DNA of 64,000 nt from Palaemon carinicauda (taxonomy: Eukaryota; Arthropoda; Malacostraca; Decapoda; Palaemonidae), in assembly GCF_036898095.1 (NCBI RefSeq), contig NC_090735.1, positions 3,080,978 through 3,144,977 of the forward strand. Direction: 5' to 3'. Of the stretch, positions 1 to 64,000 are shown one piece after another. The position numbers and the translations under genes are program-made. Under the pieces are notes generated by a model. It was not told the DNA's origin. It saw only the letters and a program-made list of their open reading frames with translations, and searched no databases. How positions within the stretch are numbered: position 1 is the first letter of the stretch; each line of letters starts with the position of its first letter.

Positions 1-553
1 TTATGAAAGTTCTATTTTGATGTTACTGTTCTTAAAATATTTTAATTGTTCATTAATTCTCACGTAATTTATTTATTTCCTTGTTTCCTTTCCTCATATG
101 ATTATTTTTATTGTTTGAGCCCTTGGCCTTATAGTATCTTGTATTTCCAACTAGGGTTGTAGCTTAGTTAAATAATAATAATGAAAATAATAATAATTTA
201 TTTCCTTATTTCCTTTCCTCACTGGGCTGTTTTACCATGTTGAAGCCCTTAGGATTATAGCATCCTGTTTTTTATTCAACTGATAATATTAGTAATGATA
301 ATTTTCTATTTCCTTATTTCCTTTCCTCTCCGGGCTATTTCTCCCTGTTGGAATCTTAGGGTTATAGCTTCCTGCTTTTCCAACTAGGGTTGTAGCTAGT
401 AATAATAATAATGATAATAATAATATTGTATTTCCTTTTTTCCTTTCCTTGCGGGGCTCTTTTTCCCTGTTGAAGCCCTTGGGGTTATAACGTCCTATTT
501 TCCAACTAGGGTCGTAGCTTAGCTAGGAATGATAATAATAATAATAATAAAGA
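1..553 (+). mobile_element. Chain of four LINE 3-prime ends, each with its own AAT tail
   Basis: Four head-to-tail copies of the 3-prime UTR (about 1-198, 199-302, 303-425, 426-553). Each reads TTTCCTTATTTCCTTTCCTC, then CCCTTGGG-TTATAG, then CAACTAGGGTTGTAGCTTAG and (AAT)n. Only the first keeps upstream sequence. The others begin at almost the same point, so this looks like tandem duplication and not four separate insertions. Confidence 0.8.
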
Positions 554-762
554 ATTTGTATTTTCAGATGCTATAGTTAACATCATGTATATATAATTGA
601 ATTTTAAATCAGTAGGTCTGTCAGAATATCTTATTAGTGGAGACGTTCTGGGGTATTGATTAGAGGCCAAATCAGAACGTGTTACTTTCTGGTGCCTCCC
701 CTTCAACTACTGACATCTTGGAGTAACTTGGGGTGGGGAATTTAGTATAAAAATTCCTAATA

Positions 763-1395
763 CTGCACTGTAATTGTTCAGTGGCTACTTTCCTCTTATT
801 AAGGTTAGAAGAGAGACTTTTAGCTATGTTAAGCAGCTCTTCTAGGAGAAGGACACTCCAAAATCAAACCATTGTAGGTAGTAGGTTGGTCAGGGCACCA
901 GCCACCCGTTGAGGTACCACCGCTAGAGAGTTATTGGCTTCTTTGACTGGCTAGACAGTACTACATTGGATCCCTCTCTCTGGTTACGGGTCATTTTCCC
1001 TTTGCCTACACATACACCGAATAGACTGTCCTATTCTTTCCACATTCTCCTTTGTCCTCATACACCTGACAACAATGAGATTACCAAACAATTCTTCTCC
1101 CAAGGGGTTAACTACTGCACTGTAATTGTTTAGTGGCTACTTTCCCCTTGGTAAGGGTAGAAGAGCCTCTTTAAGCCATGGTAAGCAACTCTTCTAGGAG
1201 GAGAAGAGACACTTCAAAATCAAATCATTGTAGGCAGTAGGTTGGCCAGGGCACCAGCCACCCGTTGAGATACTACTGCTAGAGAGTTATTGGGTTCTTT
1301 GACTGGTCAGACAGTACTTCATTGGATCCTTCCCTTTGGTTACGGCTCATTTTCCGTTTGCCTACACACACACCGAATAGTCTGACCTTTGCAAA
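763..1395 (+). repeat. Tandem copies of the SINE body unit (about 350-bp period)
   Basis: A partial unit (763-885), a full unit (886-1233) and a partial third unit (1234-1390). The junction in each case is AAATCAAACCATTG or AAATCAAATCATTG joined to TAGGTAGTAGGTTGG or TAGGCAGTAGGTTGG. The same modules occur singly at 21640 and 43245. Confidence 0.75.
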
Positions 1396-1568
1396 TCGGC
1401 AAGAAATCACTTTTAGAAGCTTTTGAGTGTGTTCTGTAGGCTGGGTTGTTCGTATTTTGTAATATTGCATCCCAGATTATATATATTTTAATCCAGATCT
1501 TGGTATATCAGCACACCTGTTGCTTGGTCCTTGTGTGATCACAGATGCGTGAATGGCATTGGAAAGAG

Positions 1569-1965
1569 TTATTACCTCCTACAACGAAGTTAGAAGGAGG
1601 TTATGTATTCCCCAGGTTTGTGTGTTTGTTTGATGTTTTGTGATCACTTCCATGGCTACAATTTTAATCGTAGAGTTATGAAACTTGCAGGGATTAACTG
1701 TTATGTAATAAGCTGGGCCTAATTAAATCTTGGAAGGTCAAGGTCAAAGGTCAAGCAAAATGTCCAATTCACGTAACCAGCCATAAGTTTGGACATCGTT
1801 GTCACAGAGACTTCAAACTTGGTTCATATTTGGGTGTGTGAAAATCAACGCCAATTAATACATGTTAAGGTTAAAGGCCAAGGTCAAGGTCGAGCGAAAG
1901 ATCGTGAAATAAGCTGCTGCAGCGGAGGTCTGTGCTCTACTGAGTGGCAATCTAGATTGATCGTT
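1569..1965. repeat. Dispersed repeat with AGGTCA half-sites, second copy
   Basis: Starts ATTACCTCCTACAACGAAG, holds the direct repeat AGGTCAAAGGTCA at 1741-1753, and ends near GCAGCGGAGGTCTGTGCTC. Same family as 15523-16140. Confidence 0.7.
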
Positions 1966-2055
1966 GATTTTAGCCTCTGTACTTTTGGTCTTTTCAAACT
2001 TCGCCCATAAGGTCAGCAGAAAAGATACTGCACCAAGTTAGACACTTTCCTCCCT

Positions 2056-2231
2056 AGTATTATTATTATTATTATTATTGTTGTTGTTGTTAGCTAAGCT
2101 ACAACCTTAGTTGAACAAGCAAAATGCTATAGGCTATGCCCTATTAGGGTTCCAGAAGGGAAAATACCCCAGTGAGGAAAGGAAATTTAATACCCCAGTG
2201 AGGAAAGGAAATTTAATACCCCAGTGAGGAA

Positions 2232-2289
<58 letters not shown>

Positions 2290-2590
2290 TAGCCAAGCTA
2301 CAACCATGATAGGAAAAGTAGAGTACTATAAGCTCGAGGGCTCCAACAGGGAAAATAGCCCAGTGAGGAAAGGAAATTATTTTCATTACTACTACTAGCT
2401 AAGCTACGACCTTAGTTAGAAAAGTAGGATGCTTTAAGCTCAAGGGCTCCAACAGGGAAAATAGCCCAGTGAGGAAAGGAAATTATTATTATTACTACTA
2501 CTAGCTAAGCTACGACCTTAGTTAGAAAAGTAGGATGCTATAAGCCCAAGGGCTCCAACAGGGAAAATAGCCCAGTGAGGAAAGGAAATA
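2056..2590 (-). mobile_element. Chain of LINE 3-prime ends, minus strand
   Basis: At least four minus-strand copies: AGCTAAGCTACGACCTTAG through CCCAGTGAGGAAAGGAAA, separated by (TTA)n or (TACTAC)n tails. Within the first, a 26-bp piece (CCCCAGTGAGGAAAGGAAAT) is repeated three times at 2170-2238. Confidence 0.8.
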
Positions 2591-2813
2591 GAGAAACGGA
2601 GAGAATAGAATGAGTGTACCATCAAGCACAAGAGCTCCATTTTGGGACTAGCAGAGTGTTGCTTGAAGAGAGATACATTATCTTACTGAAATGCCTCATT
2701 TCCTGTAACTGTAACAACATGCCATCTGCGTGTGACAGGGCCGTTGAACGATAGGAGTTTGTCATCTGTCTATAACAGGAACTCTGAATATCATTCTAGT
2801 AGATCAGGGCGTC

Positions 2814-2816
<3 letters not shown>

Positions 2817-2864
<48 letters not shown>
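2817..2864. repeat. Poly(T) run of 48
   Basis: Pure T homopolymer. It could be the poly(A) tail of a minus-strand insertion, but no body is recognised beside it. Confidence 0.9.
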
Positions 2865-2865
<1 letters not shown>

Positions 2866-2922
2866 TATTGAGGAAAGGGGGATCTGCTGTGTTGCACACG
2901 TTCCGTTAATACAACTTATCTT

Positions 2923-3294
<372 letters not shown>

Positions 3295-3343
3295 AGATAC
3301 CAGTATATATGTTGTCTGTGTGTATGTGAATACACACCCGCAT

Positions 3344-3905
3344 ATATTATTATTATTACTAGCTAAGCTACAAACCTAGTTGGAAAAGCAGGCTGCTATA
3401 AGCACAAGGGCTCCAACAAGGGAAAAAAGCCCAGTGAGGAAACGACGTAAGGAAATAAATAACCTTTATGAGAAGTAATCAACAATTAAAGTAAAGTATT
3501 CTAAGAGCAGTAACAACATTAGAATAGATCTTTCATATATAAACAATAAAAAGAGACTTGTTATCTTGTTTACCATAAGATTTGCTGCAATTTTGAACCT
3601 TTGAAGTTCCACCGATTCAACTACCCGATTAGGAAGATCATTCCACAACTTGGTCATAGCTGGAATAAAACTTCTAGAATACTGTGTAGTATTGCGCCTC
3701 ATAATGGAGAAGGCCTGGCTATTAGAATTAACTGCCTGCCTAGTATTACGAACAGGATAGAATTGTCCAGGGAGATCTGAATGTAAAGGATGGTTAGAGT
3801 TATGGAAAATCTTATGTAATATGCATAATGAACTAATTGAACGACGGTGCCAAAGATTAATATCTATATCAGGAATAAGAAATTTAATAGAAGATGAGAA
3901 TCAGC
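3344..3905 (-). mobile_element. LINE fragment with C-terminal coding end and 3-prime UTR
   Basis: The most informative copy of the dominant LINE. On the - strand the coding end reads WHRRSISSLCILHKIF, then RNTTQYSRSFIPAMTKLWND and LPNRVVESVELQRFK, the usual C-terminal pattern of non-LTR retrotransposon ORF2 proteins (SFIP...LWN.LP...S...FK). It runs to a stop near 3466, followed by the 3-prime UTR and the AAT tail at 3344. It identifies the parent of the many short copies. The clade is undetermined. Confidence 0.8.
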
Positions 3906-3919
3906 AGCTGAACACCAGA

Positions 3920-4010
3920 TAGATCATTCCACAACTTGGTAACAGCTGGAATAAAACTTCTAGAATACTATGTAGTATTGTGCCTCATGATGGAGATGGC
4001 ATGACTATAT
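3920..4010 (-). mobile_element. LINE coding-end fragment, minus strand
   Basis: ATCATTCCACAACTTGGTAA and GAATAAAACTTCTAGAATAC match the LINE coding end. Cut off at the MITE that follows. Confidence 0.7.
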
Positions 4011-4240
4011 AAGCGGAGTTTACACGATCGAATAGTCCACCGAACTCTGTTCTACAGACAATTGTTTGAAGTGATGTTCGAGCGTGGTTGTCGAACTGTT
4101 CGAAGAAAGTCAGATCTAGCCTGACATCGTCCATAAATCTTATGCATTTGTGACTAACTCCACCGCTTCGAACCGTTTGACGAGCAGGTTCGACAACCGA
4201 GTTCGACGAACCGTTCGACCGTATAAACCCCGTTTAAATA
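4011..4240. mobile_element. MITE with TCGAAC-rich inverted ends between two LINE fragments
   Basis: The left end GCGGAGTTTACACGATCGAA is the approximate inverse of the right end TTCGACCGTATAAACCCCGT. The interior is rich in TTCGA/TCGAAC. The LINE fragments either side are in opposite orientations. Confidence 0.65.
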
Positions 4241-4370
4241 GCCAGGCCTTCTCCAACATGAGGCTGAATACTACACATTATTCTAGAAGTTTTATTCCAG
4301 CTGTGACCAATTTGTAGAATGATTATCCTAATCGGGTAGTTGAATCGGTAGAACTTCATAAGTTAGATTT
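4241..4370 (+). mobile_element. LINE coding-end fragment, plus strand
   Basis: AGCCAGGCCTTCTCCAACAT followed by a coding end readable on the + strand (SRSFIPAVTNL, NRVVESVEL) with a stop. Inverted relative to the fragment at 3920. Confidence 0.7.
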
Positions 4371-4749
4371 AATTGCATACCTAGTATTACGAACACGGCG
4401 ATACTGTCATTTTAGTCCCAGTTCTTGGTATCAAAATATCCACTGTATTATCAGTAGGAATTCCCTTATATTATAGGATTATATCACAATAAATAGATAA
4501 TACCCCCTTATCACATCAAGCATTATAGTATTAGAATGCATTACTGAAAAGTGATAATATTGATAAGTAATTTTTTTTTCAATCGAAAAAAATGACATGT
4601 ACTAGATTAGTTGATTATCAATAAAAAAAAATCATGTTAACTGTTTAGCAACGCCCATATGGATAATAATCTTTGAAGGGCGGGGGGGGGGGGGGCAAGC
4701 GAATTTCAAGTAACATACGAATCACTTTCCCAGGTATAAGCCTATATCT
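4371..4749. other. Upstream region, nothing recognised
   Basis: AT-rich sequence with a G13 run at 4682-4694. No gene. Confidence 0.4.
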
Positions 4750-5105
<356 letters not shown>

Positions 5106-5485
5106 TATCACAAGCAAAGCCTACATGAACTAAACATTCCAAAGAGTCTAATCCCGGAGCTAATGCATCCGTTGAATGACATCAGACTAACCAAAAGATT
5201 CTCTTCCATTTTCTCGCTTATGACTTTTGTTCAAAACCAGTCCTTCTGGTGAGACCAGCTACCAGCCAGGTTCTTGTTTCGAGGCTAAATCTCCTGGTAG
5301 GTAAACTAGCTTTAATGACATGTGGTTAATTAAGCCGTGAGAAAATACGAGTGGGGTGGGAGACCCCATCTATACGGGGAGCGTTCTATCTCTTGGTTTA
5401 TTACCTCCGCCAACGAAGTAGGGTGGAGGTTATGTTGTCGCCCCTGTATGTCCTTTAGTCTTTTGATTTTGTTTAGTACCCAGTG

Positions 5486-5500
5486 TTGTCATTATTGTTA

Positions 5501-5544
<44 letters not shown>

Positions 5545-5630
5545 GTTGTTATTATTATTATTGTTATTATTATTATTGTTGTTGTTGTTATTGTTTTATT
5601 ATTATTATTGTATTATTATTATTAATAATA

Positions 5631-5670
<40 letters not shown>

Positions 5671-5709
5671 ATATTTACTGTTGTTATTATTATTAGATTA
5701 ATATTATTA

Positions 5710-5776
<67 letters not shown>
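5486..5776. repeat. (TTA)n/(TTG)n trinucleotide region
   Basis: Nearly 300 bp of ATT repeats with GTT and ATC variants and a point near 5622 where TTA changes to TAA. No LINE body abuts it, unlike most other ATT arrays here. Clusters of LINE fragments lie several kb away. Confidence 0.9.
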
Positions 5777-5777
<1 letters not shown>

Positions 5778-5986
5778 TCTCCCGACTCGTCAAAAATAAC
5801 TTCTATAAATATATGGATAGACTTGAAATCACACGGATTCAACCCTCCCCTCCCCCCCTTCCCCCTTTCCTAACTACAATCCGCTGATTCAGCAATTTGT
5901 GGGTGAGTGTGGTTTCCGAGTGTCCCTCTCTGGGTACCCCCTCTCATCACCAGGGTATAACTACTCTCTTCTGAGCATGACAGGAA

Positions 5987-6425
<439 letters not shown>

Positions 6426-6903
6426 CAGACACTTTACTTTGTCTTTATTATATAGTGGAGATTATTATTATTATCATTATTATTGTTTATTATTGTTGTT
6501 GTTATTATTATTATCCGCCTAACACTAAATACTATTTATCAGTCACATTTAAACACAACCTTAAAATATTTGCCAAAAAAATAATGAAAATACATTTCCT
6601 ATGAAGAAATTGTAGGATAAGTGAAATCTATTAAATAAATCAACTTTTTGAAATTCCCATTCACGCAGTGCGTACATTTGATTGTCCATTGAACAGTATC
6701 CAATTCAAAGACAAGAAAGAAATCTTTAGTGGACTGAAAGTTGTGGAACTGTGAACTAGTTTCTGAGCGAAGGAAATGGTAAATTGTGTTGGAGTTCTCT
6801 CGTAGTAGATTTACTATCACTGGGAGAGGTTGTCCATTCACAAACATGTCAGGGGAAGACGTCAAAGAGCATGGTAAGTACATTGTTTTTATTATTGATA
6901 TTT

Positions 6904-6977
6904 GTAGTAGGAGTAATTATATATGTATGTATATTATATATATACATATATATGTATATATAATATATATTATTATG

Positions 6978-7034
<57 letters not shown>

Positions 7035-7044
7035 TATATATATT

Positions 7045-7132
<88 letters not shown>

Positions 7133-7135
7133 TGT
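6904..7135. repeat. (AT)n-(GT)n array
   Basis: AT repeats with a few TTTGTATA breaks, ending (GT)n at 7100-7134. Confidence 0.92.
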
Positions 7136-7499
7136 ACTTGCACAAACTCATTACACACACACTCATGATTTATTTTAAACAAAATTAAGGAAAGAAATTG
7201 AAGTAGAAACTTAAAAGAGAATTATAAGTTATTTTATAATCACGTAATGTAAAGGTGAAAATGTAAATGTAGAAACTTTATAGAAAATCATAAGTTATTT
7301 TATAAAAACGCAATGCAAAGGGAAAGGTCATTTAACATATGTACAGTATCTCAGAATAATATGTACAAATGAACAGCCATGTCGAATTTGAATGAATTAC
7401 AGGGTCGATGGAGTAAGTAGTTTCAAGCTGTTTTGAATGTGGAAGATGAAAGTCTTGAAAGAGGGTTAGTGTAAGGCAGAGAATGCTCGTGTAAATGAC

Positions 7500-7500
<1 letters not shown>

Positions 7501-7540
<40 letters not shown>

Positions 7541-8383
7541 TTTACTTGCTAAGCTACAACCCTAGTTGGAAAAGCAGGATACTATAAGCTCAAGAGCTTC
7601 AACAGGGAAAAAAGCCCAGTGAGGAAAGGAAGTAATGAAGTAAGGAAGTAAGGAGTGAGGTAAGAAAACAATGAAATAAGATGTTTAAGATTAACAACCT
7701 TAAATGAATGTATCATATATAAACTATTAAAAATTCAAAATAACAAGAGGAATAGGATAGAAAAGAGTCCCCTAGTGTACCCTCAAGCAAGAGAACTCTA
7801 CCCCACGACAGTGGAAGACCATGGTACAGAGGCTATAGCACTACCCAAGACTAGAGAACAATGATTTGATTATGGAGTGACCTTCTTTTAGAAGAACTGC
7901 TTACCATAGCTAAAGTGTCTTTTCTACCCTTACCAAGAGGAAAGTAGCCACTGAACATTTACAGTGCAGTAGTTAACCCATTGAGAGAAAAGAATCGTTG
8001 AGTGACATGATATCGATTTATGAGTAATTTTTGGCTGGGAGAAAGGCCCCAGAGGAATGGGTATAAAGGCCGCTCATGAATGGCAGAGGCAAGGGACAGT
8101 GACATTGCCCTATCAAGCAGGGCAATGCCCTAGAGACTGACCTTATATACATATGATCAGCACCCAAGCCCCCTCTCCACCCAAGCTAGGACCAAGGATG
8201 GCCAGGCAATGGCTGCTGATGACTAAGCAAATAGACCTATAGGTTCCCACAAACCACCCATCCTTAGCTCACAAGGATGGTGACGTTGTGGCAACCAAAG
8301 GAGGTAACGAGTTTAAGCGGGACTCGAACCCCAGTCTGGCAATCACGAGGCAAGGACGCTACCACCAGGCCACTACAACCCTT
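7501..8383 (-). mobile_element. Full-length long SINE: tRNA head, unique body, LINE-type tail
   Basis: 883 bp on the - strand. Head: A box TGGCCTGGTGGTA (complement of 8360-8372) and B box GGTTCGAGTCC (complement of 8320-8330), spaced as in tRNA genes. Then come a body with GAGCGGCCTTTATACCC, the GGTTAACTACTGCACTG module and GGTAGAGTTCTCTTGCTTGA, and finally the same 3-prime end as the LINE (CAACTAGGGTTGTAGCTTAG) and (AAT)n. Sharing the LINE 3-prime end suggests mobilisation by the LINE machinery. Non-coding. Parent tRNA not determined. Confidence 0.85.
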
Positions 8384-8499
8384 ATCTGGATTACAAGGGA
8401 AATGTTGCACTATGATGCGGGAAAGGTCGCAAAGCAATTGGTAAAGGTTACAATGTGGCCTTTTAAGAATTATATGGGTATAGCATTTACATATCAGTA

Positions 8500-8790
8500 T
8501 GTAGTAATGTCCCCGACTGGTGAACGCCAGACTGGGGTTCGAGTCCCACTCAAACTCGTTAGTTCCTTTGGTCGCTGCAACCTCACCATCCTTGTGAGCT
8601 AAGGATAGGGGGTTTGGGGGAGCCTATAGGTCCACCTTCTGAGTCATCAGCAGCCATTGCCTGGCCCTGTTTGGTCCTAGCTTGGGTGGAGAGGAGACTT
8701 CGGCGCTTATATGCATATATGGTCAATCTCTAGGGCATTGTCCTACTCCATAAGGCAATGTCACTGTCCCTTGTCCCTGCTATTCATAGG
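8500..8790 (+). mobile_element. SINE fragment (tRNA-type head, damaged A box)
   Basis: B box GGTTCGAGTCC at 8536-8546 and the following body to about GCTATTCATAG. The A box is not recognisable and the 3-prime half is missing. Opposite orientation to the full-length SINE just upstream. Confidence 0.75.
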
Positions 8791-8989
8791 AACTGATAAA
8801 TGAAGTTGGAAGGATCCTAGGATTGTATGCAGTGAATGTTGGGGAGTTTGATGTCCTGCTGATGATGCTTCAGTGGTGATGTGTGAAGATGCTGATAATG
8901 TGGAAGATTTATTGCTTAGGGAGTTTATCCACTATTTATTATTTGTGTATCTACATACATACGGTATACAATGTAGGCCTATGTGCATA

Positions 8990-8991
8990 TA

Positions 8992-9064
<73 letters not shown>

Positions 9065-9140
9065 AGCCAGTGCACACTTAATACATATATTTATTAGATA
9101 TATATGTAATATATAAGTAGGTATATGTGTACATTCTATA

Positions 9141-9208
<68 letters not shown>

Positions 9209-9210
9209 TG

Positions 9211-9278
<68 letters not shown>

Positions 9279-9281
9279 TAC

Positions 9282-9347
<66 letters not shown>

Positions 9348-9349
9348 CA

Positions 9350-9410
<61 letters not shown>

Positions 9411-9416
9411 TATGTT

Positions 9417-9510
<94 letters not shown>
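8990..9510. repeat. (AT)n arrays ending in (GA)n
   Basis: Three AT blocks separated by short breaks such as ATACTGTAATAT and ATATTACAGATA, then (GA)33 at 9441-9507. Confidence 0.93.
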
Positions 9511-9694
9511 ATATAATATTTATATAAGTATCCCTACGTTTAATGCCTACTTTAGTCCACACCCCATCCAGAAGAAATCAAATGGCTGCAGATAAAATTA
9601 TACTTAAGGAAATCTCATCAACAGCCTAATTGAAATCGACAAACGAATTGACTCCATCAGCCAATCACAGAACCACACAACGACGGGGAATAAA

Positions 9695-9870
9695 TAGTTT
9701 ATATAGGAAATATTTATTTTAATGTTGTTACTGTTCTTAGAATATTTTATTTTTCTTTGTTTCCTTTCCTCGCTGGGCTATTTTCCCTGTTGGGGGCTTC
9801 TGGGCTTATAGCTTCATGCTTTTCCAACTAGGGTTGTCGCTTAGCAAGTGATAATTATGATAATGATAAA
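9695..9870 (+). mobile_element. LINE 3-prime UTR copy
   Basis: TTTATTTTAATGTTGTTACT through CCAACTAGGGTTGTCGCTTA and a weak GATAATGATAA tail. Plus strand. Confidence 0.75.
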
Positions 9871-9934
9871 TACGAATTTGCTTAGAAGCGTTCACTCTAG
9901 GGAGTTGTTAGTCGAAATTGCACAGTTGTGTTAG

Positions 9935-10138
<204 letters not shown>

Positions 10139-10374
10139 CTTGTCCCTTTCTGAGTAAGGATACCTTTACTTGGTGGAAAAGTTTGTGTTAATGACCAGCA
10201 AAGCAGCACTAGCCAGATCTACTCATACTAGATTGGTTTGTTGTGAGCGATCAGACTGAAATCTCCCACCATCGCCAATCCTCAGTTGTCCAGCGTCGTG
10301 TTTAAAACTGGCCAAACCCCCGACATAAATAAGGACATGTCTGAGGCTTTTGTCCAGCAATGGGCTGCATTTCT

Positions 10375-11696
<1,322 letters not shown>

Positions 11697-11747
<51 letters not shown>

Positions 11748-11930
11748 ACTTGCTAAGCCACAATCTTAGTTGGAAAAGCAGGATATTATAAGCCAGAGGG
11801 CGCCAACTGGGAAAATAGCCCAGTGAGGAAAGGAAACAAGGAAAAATTAAATTTATAAGAAGAGTAACATAAAAAAAATATCTATATAAACTAAAATCTT
11901 GAACAAAACAAGAGGTATTGTATTATGTTA
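11697..11930 (-). mobile_element. LINE 3-prime UTR copy with (TTA)n tail
   Basis: Tail 11697-11744, then GCTAAGCCACAATCTTAG and AGCCCAGTGAGGAAAGGAAA. Minus strand. Confidence 0.8.
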
Positions 11931-12823
11931 GATTATCATGTAGGCCCTTTTTAAATACAATTTTGGACAGGAGGCTTAAAGTTTATTTGGAACGAATTGT
12001 AGATAAGACTGTTAAGACACAGTAACATATTTAGAATTGTACGACACTTTTTGTAGCCTTTTAGTATGACGATTATGTAAAAACCTCTCTGGCAACCCTA
12101 CCACGGGAGGTATTATGAATGGTCTGGGACTGGGAGCGGGGACTCCGGAGTGGGAGAGATTTGGGAGTTCTGTTTGGGACAAAGCAGTCTTCTTGGGAAC
12201 CTCGTAATGCCAATGTCAGTGAATTCTATCCACCCACATCTATAGGGAGCTTCAGCACAGTGTACAGTACTATTAAGAAAGCATATCTAAGACTTATATT
12301 TACGTTCTGTGGATACGGGCCATTGTTAAGGTGGTCTATCGCGTTTTAAAGTGTGTTATTGCCTTATTTAATAGTGTTATGCAGTACGAGCGTTATTCCT
12401 TAAACCTTCCCTTATAGTGTTAGTTCGTAAACCAGTGTGGATTTCCTATTGTGTAGCTCGAAATGATTATGGTGGTGCCCTGGTTCCTAGAATTACATCA
12501 ATTTTGTGAATAATATAATGTATCTTTAGTTGCTTTGTTAGAAAGAATAGATTTGTACCTATTCCAAAAAAAAAAAAAACTATCACTATATATATTCTGG
12601 AAATATTTGGTTTCATAAGATTGTGTAACCATTAATGATTGTAAAAAATATGAATTTGAGAGACTCCCTGTGCTTGCAAGTGTTATTTTTTCCATATAAA
12701 ATACAAATAATTTTATAACAAGTACTCTAAGTAGACTGAAATTTCAGGACAATTGGCTCATGGTTTCCCCCAAAGTTTTAGCTCAATGAAAACGTGATAT
12801 AGGTACAAAGGAAGGTTTTTTTG

Positions 12824-12831
12824 TGACGTCA
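12824..12831. promoter_or_regulatory. Consensus CRE (TGACGTCA) upstream of the gene start
   Basis: A perfect palindromic cAMP-response element lies about 220 bp upstream of the ATG, in a stretch without recognisable repeats. Position and perfection suggest a proximal promoter site for CREB/ATF-type factors. The transcription start is not visible, so promoter function is inference. Confidence 0.4.
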
Positions 12832-13048
12832 GTAGCGCTATATCCGATTAAGCTGAAGAAAGTGACATTTCCTGAGCGTGATTGAACGTCATTCTTGTGA
12901 CTGTTTCCGATTTAGGAAGGTTCATACTTTTTTTCCGATTTTGCGTTGAAAGTTATTTGCGAGAAAAGTAGTTAACATCAGCTGTTTGTGCATTAACTGT
13001 GTTGCCTAATTGCGTAAAATTCACCGCAGGAATTTCTTCTAGATTAAA
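12832..13048 (+). promoter_or_regulatory. Probable 5-prime UTR/promoter-proximal segment of the SLC44 gene
   Basis: Non-repetitive sequence directly before the ATG. The in-frame TAG at 13040-13042 excludes N-terminal extension in this exon. A possible acceptor (ACCGCAG, ending 13029) means the 5-prime UTR may be spliced to an upstream exon that I could not identify. No convincing TATA box is seen. Confidence 0.4.
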
Positions 13049-63946
<50,898 letters not shown>

Positions 63947-64000
63947 TGATATAGATATTTGAAGAAGAAGAAGAATCAAGTTCTGGTTCTGATACAGTTA
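63947..64000 (+). other. Start of the SLC44 gene 3-prime UTR
   Basis: Follows the TAA. Contains a (GAA)n stretch (GAAGAAGAAGAAGAA). No polyadenylation signal within the window. Confidence 0.8.

Noticed and set aside
8320..8372. Possible tRNA gene
   Set aside because: A and B boxes are present, but the sequence does not close into a tRNA with matched acceptor stem and it continues into a repeated SINE body.

Overview
The window is animal nuclear DNA, most likely from a decapod crustacean and possibly a caridean shrimp. The reasons are a widely spaced multi-exon gene with GT-AG introns, extreme microsatellite load, DIRS-type tyrosine-recombinase retrotransposons, and dispersed repeats that I associate with shrimp genomes. 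The species assignment is inference. No bacterial genes, functional tRNA or rRNA genes or CRISPR arrays are visible.

One host gene is supported. It is a choline-transporter-like protein of the SLC44 (CTL) family, closest to the CTL2/CTL4 group, on the + strand from the ATG at 13049 to the TAA at 63946. Each mRNA has 13 coding exons spread over 50.9 kb and encodes 706 or 704 residues. All splice junctions join in frame. Exon 5 exists in two versions, 5a (25299-25450) and 5b (33141-33286). Both enter and leave in the same phase and both encode the same LA-x-RCIP segment of the first extracellular loop. Using both, or neither, creates an early stop codon, so the pair is built as mutually exclusive exons. 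This is the most interesting finding. The 7.7-kb intron between them holds three foldback elements, the largest 1.6 kb.

Layout. 1-13048: upstream repeats (LINE 3-prime ends, a long tRNA-headed SINE, AT/ATT/GA arrays) and a CRE site near the gene start. 13049-25298: exons 1-4, with minisatellites, a decayed DIRS-like relic and a TTAA-flanked MITE in the introns. 25299-33286: the alternative exon pair and foldback elements. 33287-53454: exons 6-9, a 1.29-kb pure (AT)n array, a second decayed DIRS-like relic, a pogo/Tigger-like fragment, a 2.5-kb TIR element and more MITEs. 53455-63946: exons 10-13, a nearly complete but broken 5-kb DIRS element on the - strand, and a 1-kb non-autonomous relative.

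Most of the non-coding DNA can be assigned to a few repeat families. One LINE leaves truncated 3-prime ends with (AAT)n tails, which explains most of the (ATT)n arrays. Long SINEs appear to share that 3-prime end. The DIRS family contributes one element with full architecture and three degraded or non-autonomous relatives. Several TIR/foldback DNA elements share ends between copies in this window.
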